A DNA stretch of 64,000 nucleotides, taken from the NCBI RefSeq assembly GCF_001294205.1, contig NZ_LAQT01000002.1:434001-498000 (forward strand). Direction: 5' to 3'. Shown piece by piece: positions 1-8,327 of this stretch. Each line of letters starts with the position of its first letter. Position 1 is the stretch's first letter. The position numbers were made by a program, and so were the translations under genes. The notes below the pieces were generated by a model that was not told the DNA's origin, searched no databases, and saw only the letters and a program-made list of their open reading frames with translations. Origin of the DNA: Amantichitinum ursilacus (lineage in GTDB: Bacteria > Pseudomonadota > Gammaproteobacteria > Burkholderiales > Chitinibacteraceae).

Positions 1-488
1 TGCAGCAACAAAAGCCGGTGCTTGGCATATGCCTGGGCGCGCAGTTAATGGCCACGGCATTAGGGGCCAAGGTTTATCCGGGCCGCAATGGCAAAGAAAT
101 TGGCTGGGGCCCGTTAATGGCCGGGCCCGATATTGCGCAATTGCCGGGACTGGATGCGCTGATCAAAGCCGATTTCCCATTGTTCCATTGGCATGGCGAT
201 ACCTTTGATTTGCCTGCAGGCGCGGCGCTATTGGCGTCGACCGCGGCTTATCCGCATCAGGCTTACAGCCTGGGCCATTACGCATTGGGATTGCAGTTTC
301 ATCCCGAGGTCATCACGCCCTATCTGGAACGTTGGTATGTGGCCAATGCCGGTGAATTGGCGCATGCGGGCATCGATATCCCGACCTTGCGCGCCGCGGG
401 GTGGGCAAATGGTCCGGCTTTGGAGCAGGCTGCCACCGCGTTCTGGCACAGCGTGCTGGCCTGGATGCAATTGCCTTTGCCGCGATAA
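1..488 (+). CDS. Class I glutamine amidotransferase (5' end outside window)
   Basis: This is the C-terminal part of a GMP-synthase-like class I glutamine amidotransferase; the reading frame is open from base 3, so the true start lies upstream of the window. The nucleophile elbow GICLGAQ (Cys codon at about 30-32) and the catalytic His-Glu pair in QFHPE (about 300-308) are both visible, so the triad looks intact. Such stand-alone domains hydrolyse glutamine and pass ammonia to a partner, or cleave gamma-glutamyl compounds; the substrate cannot be told from the sequence. It converges on the anti-sigma gene with a 13-bp gap and no clear terminator. Confidence 0.85.
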   Translation, partial: QQQKPVLGICLGAQLMATALGAKVYPGRNGKEIGWGPLMAGPDIAQLPGLDALIKADFPLFHWHGDTFDLPAGAALLASTAAYPHQAYSLGHYALGLQFHPEVITPYLERWYVANAGELAHAGIDIPTLRAAGWANGPALEQAATAFWHSVLAWMQLPLPR

Positions 489-501
489 GCGCTCGCAGAC
501 G

Positions 502-1296
502 TTAATGCTGCTGCAACAGGCTGGCAAATTTCTGCAATTCCGGCGTATTCAAATCCGAAACCGCCCAGCAATTCATGCCTTCTTGTTGCCACGCCACCAT
601 TTGATAGCCCTGTTGCTGCAGCAAGCGCGGCGCGGGCTGATGCGTAGTGCTGGCGGGCCAGACAAACACGTTAATCACATGCAACTGGTGGCGATACACC
701 AAGGCCGCCACCGGGCGCTGCTGCAGATAGTCCAGCCGTCCGCCAATCAACGGAAAACCCTCCGCCGCCAGATCATGCACCGGTGGTGAGAAATCCAGCT
801 TGCCAGCGAACCATGGCTTGACCGTGTGCTGATCGGTGCTGACCACATCCGACAAATGCCCCGCCTGCAACGCGCGGATATGGCTGGCGAATACTTCCTG
901 CGCAATTTGCGTTTGCGCTTCGGGCGCGCGCGGCAACAGCAATAGCGTCAGCAATCCGCCCGCCAACACGCCGCCCAATCCGGCAAAACCTGGCCATAAC
1001 CACAACGGACGAGTACGCGTTGGTTTTTCCGATACCGTCGCGGGTGCGGGCGCCGCAATCAGCACGGGCGCGGCGGTTTGTTGCGCCAGATGTTGCGACA
1101 GCTGCTGCACCAGGCCAGCGGGTACGGCCTGCACGGCATCACGCTTGATCCATGTTTGCAGCGCTTGTTGTGCCGCCCACGCGTGCTGGCACTCGGCGCA
1201 CGTCGCCAGATGCAGCGTTATTTCTGCCGCCTCGGCGGCGGGCAAAGCATGGTCGAGCATCGCGGACAAACGCGCTTGCACCTGATCGTGATTCAT
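502..1296 (-). CDS. Membrane anti-sigma factor with zinc-finger motif
   Basis: The 264-aa product has the H29-x3-C33-x2-C36 signature of zinc-finger anti-sigma (ZAS) proteins, a proline-rich linker, one hydrophobic segment at about residues 98-121, and a ~140-residue C-terminal domain expected in the periplasm. Known family members hold an ECF sigma factor at the membrane until a periplasmic or redox signal releases it. It overlaps the upstream sigma-factor gene by 4 bp (ATGA type), so the two are translationally coupled and should form the sigma/anti-sigma pair. The inducing signal is not evident; the divergent copper-like and phosphoesterase genes are the only contextual hint. Confidence 0.85.
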   Translation of the reverse strand: MNHDQVQARLSAMLDHALPAAEAAEITLHLATCAECQHAWAAQQALQTWIKRDAVQAVPAGLVQQLSQHLAQQTAAPVLIAAPAPATVSEKPTRTRPLWLWPGFAGLGGVLAGGLLTLLLLPRAPEAQTQIAQEVFASHIRALQAGHLSDVVSTDQHTVKPWFAGKLDFSPPVHDLAAEGFPLIGGRLDYLQQRPVAALVYRHQLHVINVFVWPASTTHQPAPRLLQQQGYQMVAWQQEGMNCWAVSDLNTPELQKFASLLQQH

Positions 1297-1838
1297 CGCG
1301 TTGTTCCTTGCAGAATTTGCGCCAGCTGCGCGCGGGCCCGAGCCAGTCGCGACATGACTGTGCCGGGTGGCAGGCCCGTCATATTGGCGATCTCTTCGTA
1401 GCTACAGCCCGCGAGTTCGCGCAGCACCAGCATTTCTCGATACGCCACCGGCAGAAGGCGCAAAGCCGCTTCCAGCATGCGTTTGGCATCGGCGCGCTCG
1501 GCCAGTTGTTCCGGGTTGAACGTCCAGTCGATGGCCTCGCTGCCTTCTTCGTCCAGCACATCGTTGGGCCGTTGCGCCGCCAGACTGTCGTAAAAGGCAT
1601 TGCGCACGATTGCTAGCAACCAGGCGCGCGCGTCTTCCACCGTGCCGCTAAAACCGCCGAAATAACGCCAGGCGCGCAACCACGCTTCTTGCACCACTTC
1701 TTGCGCTTGCGCGTCATTGCGCGCCAGCCAGCGCGCCAGTTGCCACGCACTGTGCAAATGCGGCAGCGCCAGCTGTTCAAAGCGGGCGGTTTGTTCGGCG
1801 GCATTAAACGGCGCGGACGGGGGCATAAAGGGCTTCAT
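1293..1838 (-). CDS. ECF-type RNA polymerase sigma factor
   Basis: A 181-aa two-domain sigma factor. Region 2 is recognisable around residues 24-70 (DAQAQEVVQEAWLRAWR) and region 4 around 130-175 with the helix-turn-helix CSYEEIANMTGLPPGTVMSR. Length and the lack of regions 1 and 3 place it in the extracytoplasmic-function group. It is transcribed with the anti-sigma gene and divergently from the metallophosphoesterase and cupredoxin genes, which are plausible members of its regulon. No good ribosome-binding site precedes either candidate start (1838 or the Met four codons later, 1826), so the exact start is uncertain. Confidence 0.9.
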   Translation of the reverse strand: MKPFMPPSAPFNAAEQTARFEQLALPHLHSAWQLARWLARNDAQAQEVVQEAWLRAWRYFGGFSGTVEDARAWLLAIVRNAFYDSLAAQRPNDVLDEEGSEAIDWTFNPEQLAERADAKRMLEAALRLLPVAYREMLVLRELAGCSYEEIANMTGLPPGTVMSRLARARAQLAQILQGTTR

Positions 1839-1881
1839 GCTGTGTAAACCGCGGCGGCTGCGTTTTTATTTCGGCAGCCGA

Positions 1882-1907
1882 GGAATATTTTTTGCGCGGC
1901 ACGGTTA
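1882..1907 (+). promoter_or_regulatory. Candidate ECF-type promoter for the phosphoesterase-cupredoxin pair
   Basis: In the 112-bp divergent gap, GGAATA (1882-1887) is followed after 14 bases by CGGTTA (1902-1907). A GGAA-type -35 is typical of ECF promoters, but the spacing is a little short and the -10 is not specific to a known group. Weak call. Confidence 0.25.
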
Positions 1908-1950
1908 TCACATCAGGGCAACCGGCTCTGCTACTGCAAAGGTGATGATC

Positions 1951-2835
1951 ATGCAAAACGCAATCAATCGGCGCTTGTTTCTACAATTGGCAGGGGCAGG
2001 CGGCGTGGTCTGGGTGACCGGCTGTGCCAGCACACCGGGGAATACAGCCAGCGCGGATTTTTATTTTGTGCAGTTATCCGATACGCATTGGGGCTTTAAA
2101 GGCGCGGCCATTAATCCCGATTCGGCCGGCACTTTTCCTAAAACCATTGCCGCTGTTAACGCACTTAATCCGCCGCCCGATTTTGTGGTGTTTACCGGCG
2201 ATTTAACCCATATCAGCGATGACCCCGCAGAGCGGCGCCAACGGCTAAAACAATTCAAGGCAATGGCCGCCACATTGACCGTGCCCGTGGTGCATTACAT
2301 GCCCGGAGAACACGATGCCTCGCTCGACAACGGTGCGGCGTATCAGGAATTTTTTGGCGCCACGCATTACAGCTTTGACCACAAAGGCGTGCATTTTATT
2401 GCGCTGGATAATGTCAGCGATCCGCATGCCAGCATCGGCGCCGCGCAATTGCAATGGCTGCAAGCCGATCTGGCCACGCAAGCCAAAGACGCCCGCATCA
2501 TCGTGTTTACCCATCGCCCATTGTTTGATCTTTATCCCAGCTGGGATTGGGCCACTGCCGATGGCGCACAGGCATTGGCGCTGCTGGAGCCGTATTCCGA
2601 CGTCACCGTGTTTTACGGCCACATCCATCAGGAACATCACCAGATGACCGGCCACATTGCGCATCACGCCGCGCACGGGTTGATGTTTGCGCTGCCCGCG
2701 CCGGGCTCGCAGCCCAAACGCACGCCGATCGCCTGGGACGCCACCGCGCCCTACAAAGGCCTGGGATATCGCCGCGTGGCCGAAGCCAAAGGCAGCGCCG
2801 CGACGCTGACCGAATTGCCGCTGCAAGGGGCGTAA
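1951..2835 (+). CDS. Tat-exported calcineurin-like metallophosphoesterase
   Basis: The 294-aa protein starts with a twin-arginine signal (NRRLFLQLAGAGG) ending in a lipobox-like VTGC (Cys25), so it is probably exported folded and may be lipid-anchored. The dinuclear-metal motifs are all present: DTH at 44-46, GD at 83-84, GEHD at 119-122 (family consensus is GNHE/D, so Asn is replaced by Glu), FTHRP and GHIH. The substrate is unknown. I chose the ATG at 1951 rather than 1945 because AAAGG at 1938-1942 is correctly spaced from it. The stop is 2 bases before the cupredoxin start, so the two genes form an operon. Confidence 0.8.
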   Translation: MQNAINRRLFLQLAGAGGVVWVTGCASTPGNTASADFYFVQLSDTHWGFKGAAINPDSAGTFPKTIAAVNALNPPPDFVVFTGDLTHISDDPAERRQRLKQFKAMAATLTVPVVHYMPGEHDASLDNGAAYQEFFGATHYSFDHKGVHFIALDNVSDPHASIGAAQLQWLQADLATQAKDARIIVFTHRPLFDLYPSWDWATADGAQALALLEPYSDVTVFYGHIHQEHHQMTGHIAHHAAHGLMFALPAPGSQPKRTPIAWDATAPYKGLGYRRVAEAKGSAATLTELPLQGA

Positions 2836-2837
2836 TC

Positions 2838-3200
2838 ATGCTTACCCGCCGCCAATTGCTGACCCGTGCCGCGGGCCTGGTGCTGATCGGTTACGGCTTT
2901 AACGGCGCGTGGGCCGAAACGCCCGCGCCCAAGGTCTACCGCATCGCTGCCCGCCGCTTTACCTATACGCCCGAGACACTGGAAATCGCCGCCAACCAGC
3001 CCGCCATTATCGAACTGACTGTCACCGATGTTTTGATGGGCTTCGCCTTACCTAGCCTGCACCTGCGCACCGATATCATCCCCGGCCAGATCGCACGCCT
3101 GAAACTACCCGCGCTGCCAGCGGGGGAGGTGCCGTTTTTATGCGATGTGTTTTGTGGCAGCGGGCATGAGCAGATGGGAGGGAGTCTGCATGTGGTGTGA
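2838..3200 (+). CDS. Tat-exported CuA-like cupredoxin domain protein
   Basis: A 120-aa protein with a twin-arginine leader (TRRQLLTRAAG) and a single cupredoxin domain. The C-terminal metal loop C102-x3-C106-x3-H110-x2-M113 has the exact spacing of the CuA centre of cytochrome oxidase subunit II and nitrous oxide reductase. The upstream segment DVLMGFALPSL aligns with the DVLHSW region of subunit II, but the first His ligand position is Met67. It is therefore either a remodelled copper site or a copper carrier rather than a standard CuA electron-transfer domain. There is no oxidase gene nearby; it is coupled to the metallophosphoesterase and opposite an ECF pair. Confidence 0.8.
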   Translation: MLTRRQLLTRAAGLVLIGYGFNGAWAETPAPKVYRIAARRFTYTPETLEIAANQPAIIELTVTDVLMGFALPSLHLRTDIIPGQIARLKLPALPAGEVPFLCDVFCGSGHEQMGGSLHVV

Positions 3201-3356
3201 TTGGGAGAGGGCGGGCAGTTATCAGAAGCCCACATGGATTTGAAAGGACTCAGCCCCTGAGCGAGCTTCAGGCTGCTGACGCTGCGGCCATTTTGTAAAT
3301 TCCATATGGCCCGATCGCAACACCAATGGCAAACAGGATGAATGCCTGAATGAACT

Positions 3357-3470
3357 ATGGATTTGGCTGGTTCGTGGCTTGGCTTAGCCGAAGGAACGCA
3401 CACTGCAATCGATAAGCAGTTAATCAGGCAGAGGCGTGGTATATGCGCAAGAATGGCCCAAATAAAATAG
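3357..3470 (+). pseudogene. Possible toxin-domain relic A
   Basis: A short open stretch encodes about 37 residues (containing EGTHTAIDKQLIRQ) before a stop. Its end shares a 15-bp near-identical segment (3425-3439, CAGGCAGAGGCGTGG) with 4006-4020 in relic B, and in a second frame both copies read QAEAW. This looks like a decayed paralogue of the downstream fragment. The assignment to polymorphic-toxin C-termini is inference. Confidence 0.3.
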
Positions 3471-3523
3471 GTGCGCATGCCGCTGCAGACAAATTACGTC
3501 GCGATATTGAAGGGAAGGAGAAA

Positions 3524-3847
3524 ATGCAATTTATTAATGAAGCGCCACTTTACAAGATAGTGAGGATCGTTGGGCCCAAGCACAATCTGCTTGGCTTGGA
3601 GCTTTCCGATTATCCATTAGCGACGCCGGCAACCATTGACGCGTTGAATGGTGACGAAAATCCTGATATCCGATTAAACCCGGAAGAAATAGCATTCAAC
3701 GTTAGAAAGGGCGTAGAGCTAGCGGCTGAAAAAGCCGGAAGAGCATATTATATTAAGAGGATTCAATACGTTTCCTCTGATAGCGAACCGGCTAGCATAT
3801 ATGAATATTTAGCGTTTGAAATTATCAAAAGAGTTTGTGCGCTGTGA
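3524..3847 (+). CDS. Small protein of unknown function, possible immunity protein
   Basis: A 107-aa soluble protein I do not recognise. The ATG at 3524 is preceded by GGAAGGAG at 3513-3520 and is the better of two starts; the frame stays open upstream to about 3416, where it reads QAEAW, a motif shared with relic B. Base composition is clearly more AT-rich than the flanking housekeeping genes, especially in the last 120 bp, which suggests horizontal origin. It lies between two broken fragments that resemble toxin C-terminal pieces, the position an orphan immunity gene would take. No catalytic motif, signal peptide or membrane segment is seen. Confidence 0.5.
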   Translation: MQFINEAPLYKIVRIVGPKHNLLGLELSDYPLATPATIDALNGDENPDIRLNPEEIAFNVRKGVELAAEKAGRAYYIKRIQYVSSDSEPASIYEYLAFEIIKRVCAL

Positions 3848-3916
3848 TCATCAGGATGCCCATTTTTTGCTTTGCTTTTGGGTGCGCCCATTTCGAAGCG
3901 AGAAACTGAATTCGCC

Positions 3917-4203
3917 ATGAAGAATGGTTCTGCAAAGTTGGAAGGAATCTTTGCTGAGCGCGATATCAATATCCCCAAATTGCATCCATGCGTCGGTGAG
4001 CAATACAGGCAGAAGCGTGGGGCGACGCTAGCGCTGCTGCAGAGTTGATCAACCGGGCGGCCGAGCTGGAGCAGGCTGGTTTGCTCCCAAGGATTGATTA
4101 CCCGGTGGACATTGGAGGCGGCAAGCCGCGTTATGTTGACTCGGTTGGCCTGGATGCAACCACGAGGCAGCCGATACAGTTCTTCCAATTACGAAAAGGT
4201 AGC
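3917..4203 (+). pseudogene. Frameshifted toxin-like C-terminal fragment (relic B)
   Basis: From 3917 a frame reads 43 codons and stops at 4046-4048. A second frame, open from 4000, continues what looks like the same protein: QAEAW, then GLLPRIDYPVDIGG, then YVDSVGLDATTRQPIQFF. One frameshift near 4010-4030 would join them. The VDxVGLDxxTRQPIxFFQ pattern resembles the start of C-terminal toxin domains in contact-dependent or Rhs-type polymorphic toxins (inference from memory, not searched). No delivery protein is present upstream, so if this reading is right it is an orphan, inactivated cassette. Confidence 0.35.
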
Positions 4204-4328
4204 AGCCGTGCAGGCCCTTCTCCAGCCCATGCTCCCGCCAGCTCTATCTCCAGCGCCCGGCGTAATCAACCAGACGCGCGGCGCAGCCACCGGCAGCCCG
4301 CCGAGGGTCGAAGAAACGTAAATACCTG

Positions 4329-4334
4329 TATACT
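4329..4334 (+). promoter_or_regulatory. Candidate -10 element for rimO
   Basis: TATACT at 4329-4334 matches five of six bases of the sigma-70 -10 box, 64 bp upstream of rimO, but no convincing -35 box precedes it. The stretch 4204-4397 otherwise contains no supported gene. Confidence 0.3.
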
Positions 4335-4397
4335 CGCGCGTTTTGTTTTGCGAATTCGGGTCGTGGCCTCCAGCTACAGCCCTGCTGGAGAGTATTC

Positions 4398-5714
4398 ATG
4401 AACGCCCCAAAAGTTGGTTTTGTCTCGCTAGGCTGCCCCAAGGCATTGGTTGATTCCGAACAGATTCTGACCCAGCTGCGCGCAGAGGGTTATCTGATCT
4501 CGGCCTCGTATGACGATGCCGACATGGTTGTGGTCAACACCTGTGGTTTTATCGATTCGGCGGTGCAGGAATCGCTGGATGCGATTGGCGAGGCGCTGGC
4601 GGAAAACGGCAAGGTTATCGTTACGGGCTGTCTGGGCGCGAAGGGTGATGGCGATCTGATTCGTGGCGTGCATCCCAAAGTGCTGGCCGTGACCGGTCCG
4701 CATGCCAAAGACGAAGTGATGACGCAAATCCACACGCATCTGCCCAAGCCGCATGATCCGTTTGTGGATCTGGTGCCTGCCGCCGGTATCAAACTGACCC
4801 CCAAGCATTACGCCTACGTCAAGATTTCGGAAGGCTGTAATCATCGCTGCACGTTCTGCATCATCCCGTCGATGCGTGGTGATCTGGTCAGCCGTCCGGT
4901 GCACGAAGTGCTGCGCGAGGCGGAAAACCTGGTCAAGTCGGGCGTTAAAGAATTGCTGGTGATTTCGCAAGACACCAGCGCCTATGGCGTTGACGTCAAA
5001 TACAAGACCGGTTTCCACGAAGGCCGTCCGGTTAAAACCCGCATGACCGAGCTGGCGGTGGAGCTGGGCAAGCTGGGTGTGTGGACGCGTCTGCATTACG
5101 TTTATCCGTATCCGCACGTTGATGAAATCATCCCGCTGATGGCCGAAGGCAAGGTGTTGCCGTATCTGGATATTCCGTTCCAGCACGCCAGCCAACGCAT
5201 TCTTAAATTGATGAAGCGTCCGGCCAGCTCGGCCAATGTGCTGGCGCGCATCAAGGCCTGGCGCGAGATTTGCCCGGATCTGGTGATTCGCTCGACGTTT
5301 ATTGTTGGTTTCCCCGGTGAGACCGAAGCCGAATTCCAGGAATTGCTCGATTTCCTCGACGAAGCGCAACTCGATCGCGTGGGCTGTTTTACCTATTCGC
5401 CGGTGGAAGGCGCCACCGCCAACGATCTGCCGGACCATGTGCCGGCGGACGTGGCGGAAGAGCGCAAGCAGCGCTTTATGGAAAAGCAGGCGGCGATTTC
5501 GGCAGCGCGCTTGCAAGCGCGTGTGGGTCGCGAAATGACGGTGCTGGTTGATGAGATCGACGAAGAAGGCGCTGTGGCGCGTTCGTACGCCGATGCGCCC
5601 GAGATTGACGGCCTTGTTTATTTCGATCCCAGCGCCGATGTGAAAGTGGGTGATTTCGTGAAAGTCCGCATCACCGATGCCGACGAACACGATCTGTGGG
5701 CTGAACAGATCTAA
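4398..5714 (+). CDS. rimO: Ribosomal protein S12 methylthiotransferase RimO
   Basis: RimO is a radical-SAM enzyme that adds a methylthio group to the conserved aspartate of ribosomal protein S12. The 438-aa protein has all three parts: an N-terminal UPF0004 domain with cluster cysteines C13, C49 and C78, the radical-SAM triad C147-x3-C151-x2-C154 (in [17 protein letters not shown]), and a C-terminal TRAM domain from about residue 370. The IIPSMRG stretch distinguishes RimO from the tRNA enzyme MiaB. Length is normal for the family. It stands alone ahead of tcdA on the same strand, with a 69-bp gap. Confidence 0.96.
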   Translation: MNAPKVGFVSLGCPKALVDSEQILTQLRAEGYLISASYDDADMVVVNTCGFIDSAVQESLDAIGEALAENGKVIVTGCLGAKGDGDLIRGVHPKVLAVTGPHAKDEVMTQIHTHLPKPHDPFVDLVPAAGIKLTPKHYAYVKISEGCNHRCTFCIIPSMRGDLVSRPVHEVLREAENLVKSGVKELLVISQDTSAYGVDVKYKTGFHEGRPVKTRMTELAVELGKLGVWTRLHYVYPYPHVDEIIPLMAEGKVLPYLDIPFQHASQRILKLMKRPASSANVLARIKAWREICPDLVIRSTFIVGFPGETEAEFQELLDFLDEAQLDRVGCFTYSPVEGATANDLPDHVPADVAEERKQRFMEKQAAISAARLQARVGREMTVLVDEIDEEGAVARSYADAPEIDGLVYFDPSADVKVGDFVKVRITDADEHDLWAEQI

Positions 5715-5783
5715 GCTGCGCCCGCCACCGCGCGGTGTGCTGCGGCGCACCGCCATTTCCTGCTAACCCCGGAATCGACCGCT

Positions 5784-6572
5784 ATGGATACCAGTTACGA
5801 TCGCCGTTTTGGCGGCATTGCGCGTTTGTATGGCACGGCGGCATTGGCGCGGTTTGGCCAGGCGCATGTGTGCGTGATCGGGATTGGTGGCGTCGGTTCG
5901 TGGGTGGCGGAGGCGTTGGCGCGTTCAGGTATCGGCCAGATTACTTTGATTGATCTGGACGATATCTGCGTGTCCAACACCAACCGCCAGTTGCCGGCTT
6001 TGGCGGGCCAGTTTGGCCGTATGAAGGTCGAGGCGACCGCCGAGCGCATTCTGGCCATCAACCCGGAATGCGTGGTTCATCAGATTGAAGACTTTGTCAC
6101 CACCGACAATCTGGAAGAGATGTTGGGCCGCGGTTATGACTATGTGGTCGATGCGATTGATAGCGTGAAGACCAAGGCGGCCATCATCAACTGGTGCCGT
6201 CGTCGCAAGATTCCGCTGATTACCACGGGCGGCGCGGGCGGCCAGACCGATCCGACGCAGATCAAGGTGGATGATTTGTCGCGCACCACGCAAGACCCGC
6301 TGGCGGCCAAAGTGCGCAATATCCTGCGCAAGGATTATGGCTTTGCCAAACCGGGCAAGAAGTTTGGCGTGGAATGCGTGTATTCGACCGAGCCGCTGGC
6401 GTATCCGCAAACCGATGGCAGCGTGTGCGCCACCAAACCGGCGGTGGGCGATAGCCCGGTGCGACTGGATTGCGAAGGTGGCTTTGGCGCGGTCACCGTG
6501 GTGACCGGCACCTTTGGTTTTGTGGCGGCATCGCGCGTTTTGCGCAAACTGGCGGACAGCGCTACTCAATAA
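5784..6572 (+). CDS. tcdA: tRNA threonylcarbamoyladenosine dehydratase
   Basis: TcdA (CsdL/YgdL) is an E1-like ATP-dependent enzyme that cyclises t6A37 to ct6A in tRNAs reading ANN codons. The 262-aa product begins with the family-typical DRRFGGIARLYG, then the nucleotide-binding loop GIGGVGS at 33-39, IDLDD and the NRQ segment, and the C-terminal CVYSTEP and GSFGFV-like (GTFGFVAA) region. Intact and of normal length. It lies behind rimO, another translation-related modification gene, and converges on the MFS gene. Confidence 0.93.
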   Translation: MDTSYDRRFGGIARLYGTAALARFGQAHVCVIGIGGVGSWVAEALARSGIGQITLIDLDDICVSNTNRQLPALAGQFGRMKVEATAERILAINPECVVHQIEDFVTTDNLEEMLGRGYDYVVDAIDSVKTKAAIINWCRRRKIPLITTGGAGGQTDPTQIKVDDLSRTTQDPLAAKVRNILRKDYGFAKPGKKFGVECVYSTEPLAYPQTDGSVCATKPAVGDSPVRLDCEGGFGAVTVVTGTFGFVAASRVLRKLADSATQ

Positions 6573-6622
6573 GGGCACCGGGTGGGCCCGCACGGTGCCG
6601 TCGAGCCCCACCCGATGGCTGC

Positions 6623-7927
6623 TCAGTGGCGACGGGGTTGCGGCGCCAGCGCCAGTACCAGGCCCAGCAAGCACAGCGCGCCGACATAATGCGCGGGCGC
6701 TTGCGCGTCTTGCTTCATCCACCACGTCAGTGCCACCGGCGTCAGGCCGCCAAAAATCGCATAAGCGACGTTATAGCTAAACGACACGCCGCTAAAGCGG
6801 ATCGCAGCCGGGTAGGCACGCACGATCAGGTACGGCACCACGCCGACCACGCCCACAAAGAAACCCGCCAGCGCGTAATTAACCATCAGCGTGGCTGGCG
6901 CGGCGGGCAGGCTGAAATAGAACATATAGCTGGTCATCAGCAGCCCCAGGCTACCCACTGCCAGTGTGATGCGGCCGCCAAATTTGTCCGCCGCCATGCC
7001 AAACACGACGCAGCCCACGGTCAGGCACAAAGTGGCCAGGCTGTTGGCTTGCAGCGACAGTGCGGGCGCGATGCCATGCACTTTTTGCAGCCACGTGGGC
7101 GTAAACAGAATCACCACCACAATCGCCGCCGACAATACCCAGGTCAGCAACATGGCCTGGATAGTGCCCCCAACGTGTTTTTTAACGATCTGGCCCAGCG
7201 GCAGATCACGCGACAGTTCTTTGCGCTGATGCAGTTCTTTAAAGATCGGCGTTTCTTCCAGAAAGCGGCGCAGATACACCGCCACAAGGCCAAATACGCC
7301 GCCGAGAATAAACGGGATACGCCACGCGTAATCGGCGATATCGGCTTTGGAGAAATGCGTGTTGATCACGGTGGCAATCAGCGCGCCCAGCAAAATGCCA
7401 AAGGTCAGCCCCGCGGTCAGCGATCCCACCGCCAGGCCGGTGCGCGTCGGCGGCACGTGCTCAGAGACAAACACCCAGGCGCCCGGTACTTCGCCACCGA
7501 TCGCCGCGCCCTGCAGCACGCGCAAAATCAGCAGCAAAATCGGCGCCATCACGCCCAGCGTGGCGTAGGTGGGCAGCAGACCCATAAACAACGTGGGCAG
7601 CGCCATCATGAAAATCGACAGCGTAAACATGCGCTTGCGGCCCAGCTTGTCGCCAAAGTGGGCAATGATGATGCCGCCCAGCGGGCGCGCCAGATAGCCT
7701 GCGGCAAAGATGCCGAAGGTTTGCAGCAGCTTCAGCCAGTCGGGCATGGCGGCCGGAAAAAATAGCCCGCCAATCACGGCCGCAAAAAAGACAAATACAA
7801 CAAAGTCGTAAAATTCGAGTGCGCCGCCCAATGCGGACAGCGTCAGGGTCTGGATATCGCGGCGGTTAAGCGGGCGATGCGCGGCCGACCAGGGCAGCGC
7901 GGTAGAGGCAGTAGTCGTCGTAGTCAT
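6623..7927 (-). CDS. MFS transporter, metabolite:H+ symporter (MHS) type
   Basis: A 434-aa integral membrane protein with about twelve hydrophobic segments. It carries the MHS-family marks: GALEFYDFVVF at the first helix, the loop 2-3 motif DKLGRKR with the preceding RPLGGI, and LRVLQGAAIGGE in helix 4, with RRFLEETPIF at the central loop. Relatives (ProP, ShiA, KgtP, citrate carriers) import osmolytes or organic acids with protons; the substrate here cannot be assigned. Monocistronic and divergent from the following gene across a 400-bp gap. Confidence 0.88.
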   Translation of the reverse strand: MTTTTTASTALPWSAAHRPLNRRDIQTLTLSALGGALEFYDFVVFVFFAAVIGGLFFPAAMPDWLKLLQTFGIFAAGYLARPLGGIIIAHFGDKLGRKRMFTLSIFMMALPTLFMGLLPTYATLGVMAPILLLILRVLQGAAIGGEVPGAWVFVSEHVPPTRTGLAVGSLTAGLTFGILLGALIATVINTHFSKADIADYAWRIPFILGGVFGLVAVYLRRFLEETPIFKELHQRKELSRDLPLGQIVKKHVGGTIQAMLLTWVLSAAIVVVILFTPTWLQKVHGIAPALSLQANSLATLCLTVGCVVFGMAADKFGGRITLAVGSLGLLMTSYMFYFSLPAAPATLMVNYALAGFFVGVVGVVPYLIVRAYPAAIRFSGVSFSYNVAYAIFGGLTPVALTWWMKQDAQAPAHYVGALCLLGLVLALAPQPRRH

Positions 7928-8327
7928 GGGGGCAGCTTGCTTGCAGTCCGGCCCGCTATCAAAAAAGGGGGGGCGCAGACGTGGATATCAAAAAGGTTGC
8001 GCAACAAGCGCAACGCGGCGCTGCCAGCCGGGTGAGGACAGCCTGGCCGCAAAGACAGGATTGTGTCTTGGTGGCCGTCGCCCCGGTATGCGAAGGGTGG
8101 ATCGCGGGATGGGCCATGCGGGCGGATCGCGCCAGCAGGGCCGGGCAGGGCGAACACGTGTTGTATCAGCTTCTACGGCCGTCCGGCAAGTGCTGCCTTA
8201 CGCTTAACCGCCTGGCGTCAAGGTACAATGCGCTGATGTAAGCTCAACCCATTAATATCAATAAGAGAACGTGCCGTCCCATGACTGTTGTGTCCACTTT
8301 GCGCGCGCGCGCGCCGGGGTCCTGACC
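7928..8327. other. Intergenic region between two divergent genes
   Basis: About 400 bp. No supported gene: short open frames here have no ribosome-binding sites or recognisable content. A TACAAT box at 8224-8229 is a plausible -10 for the rightward gene, but its -35 is poor. A Gly/Ala-poor, purine-rich tract (about 7960-7975, AAAAAAGGGGGGG) sits near the MFS start. Confidence 0.5.

Noticed and set aside
4428-5756. 442-codon minus-strand frame opposite rimO
   Set aside because: Antisense shadow of a clear gene in GC-rich DNA.
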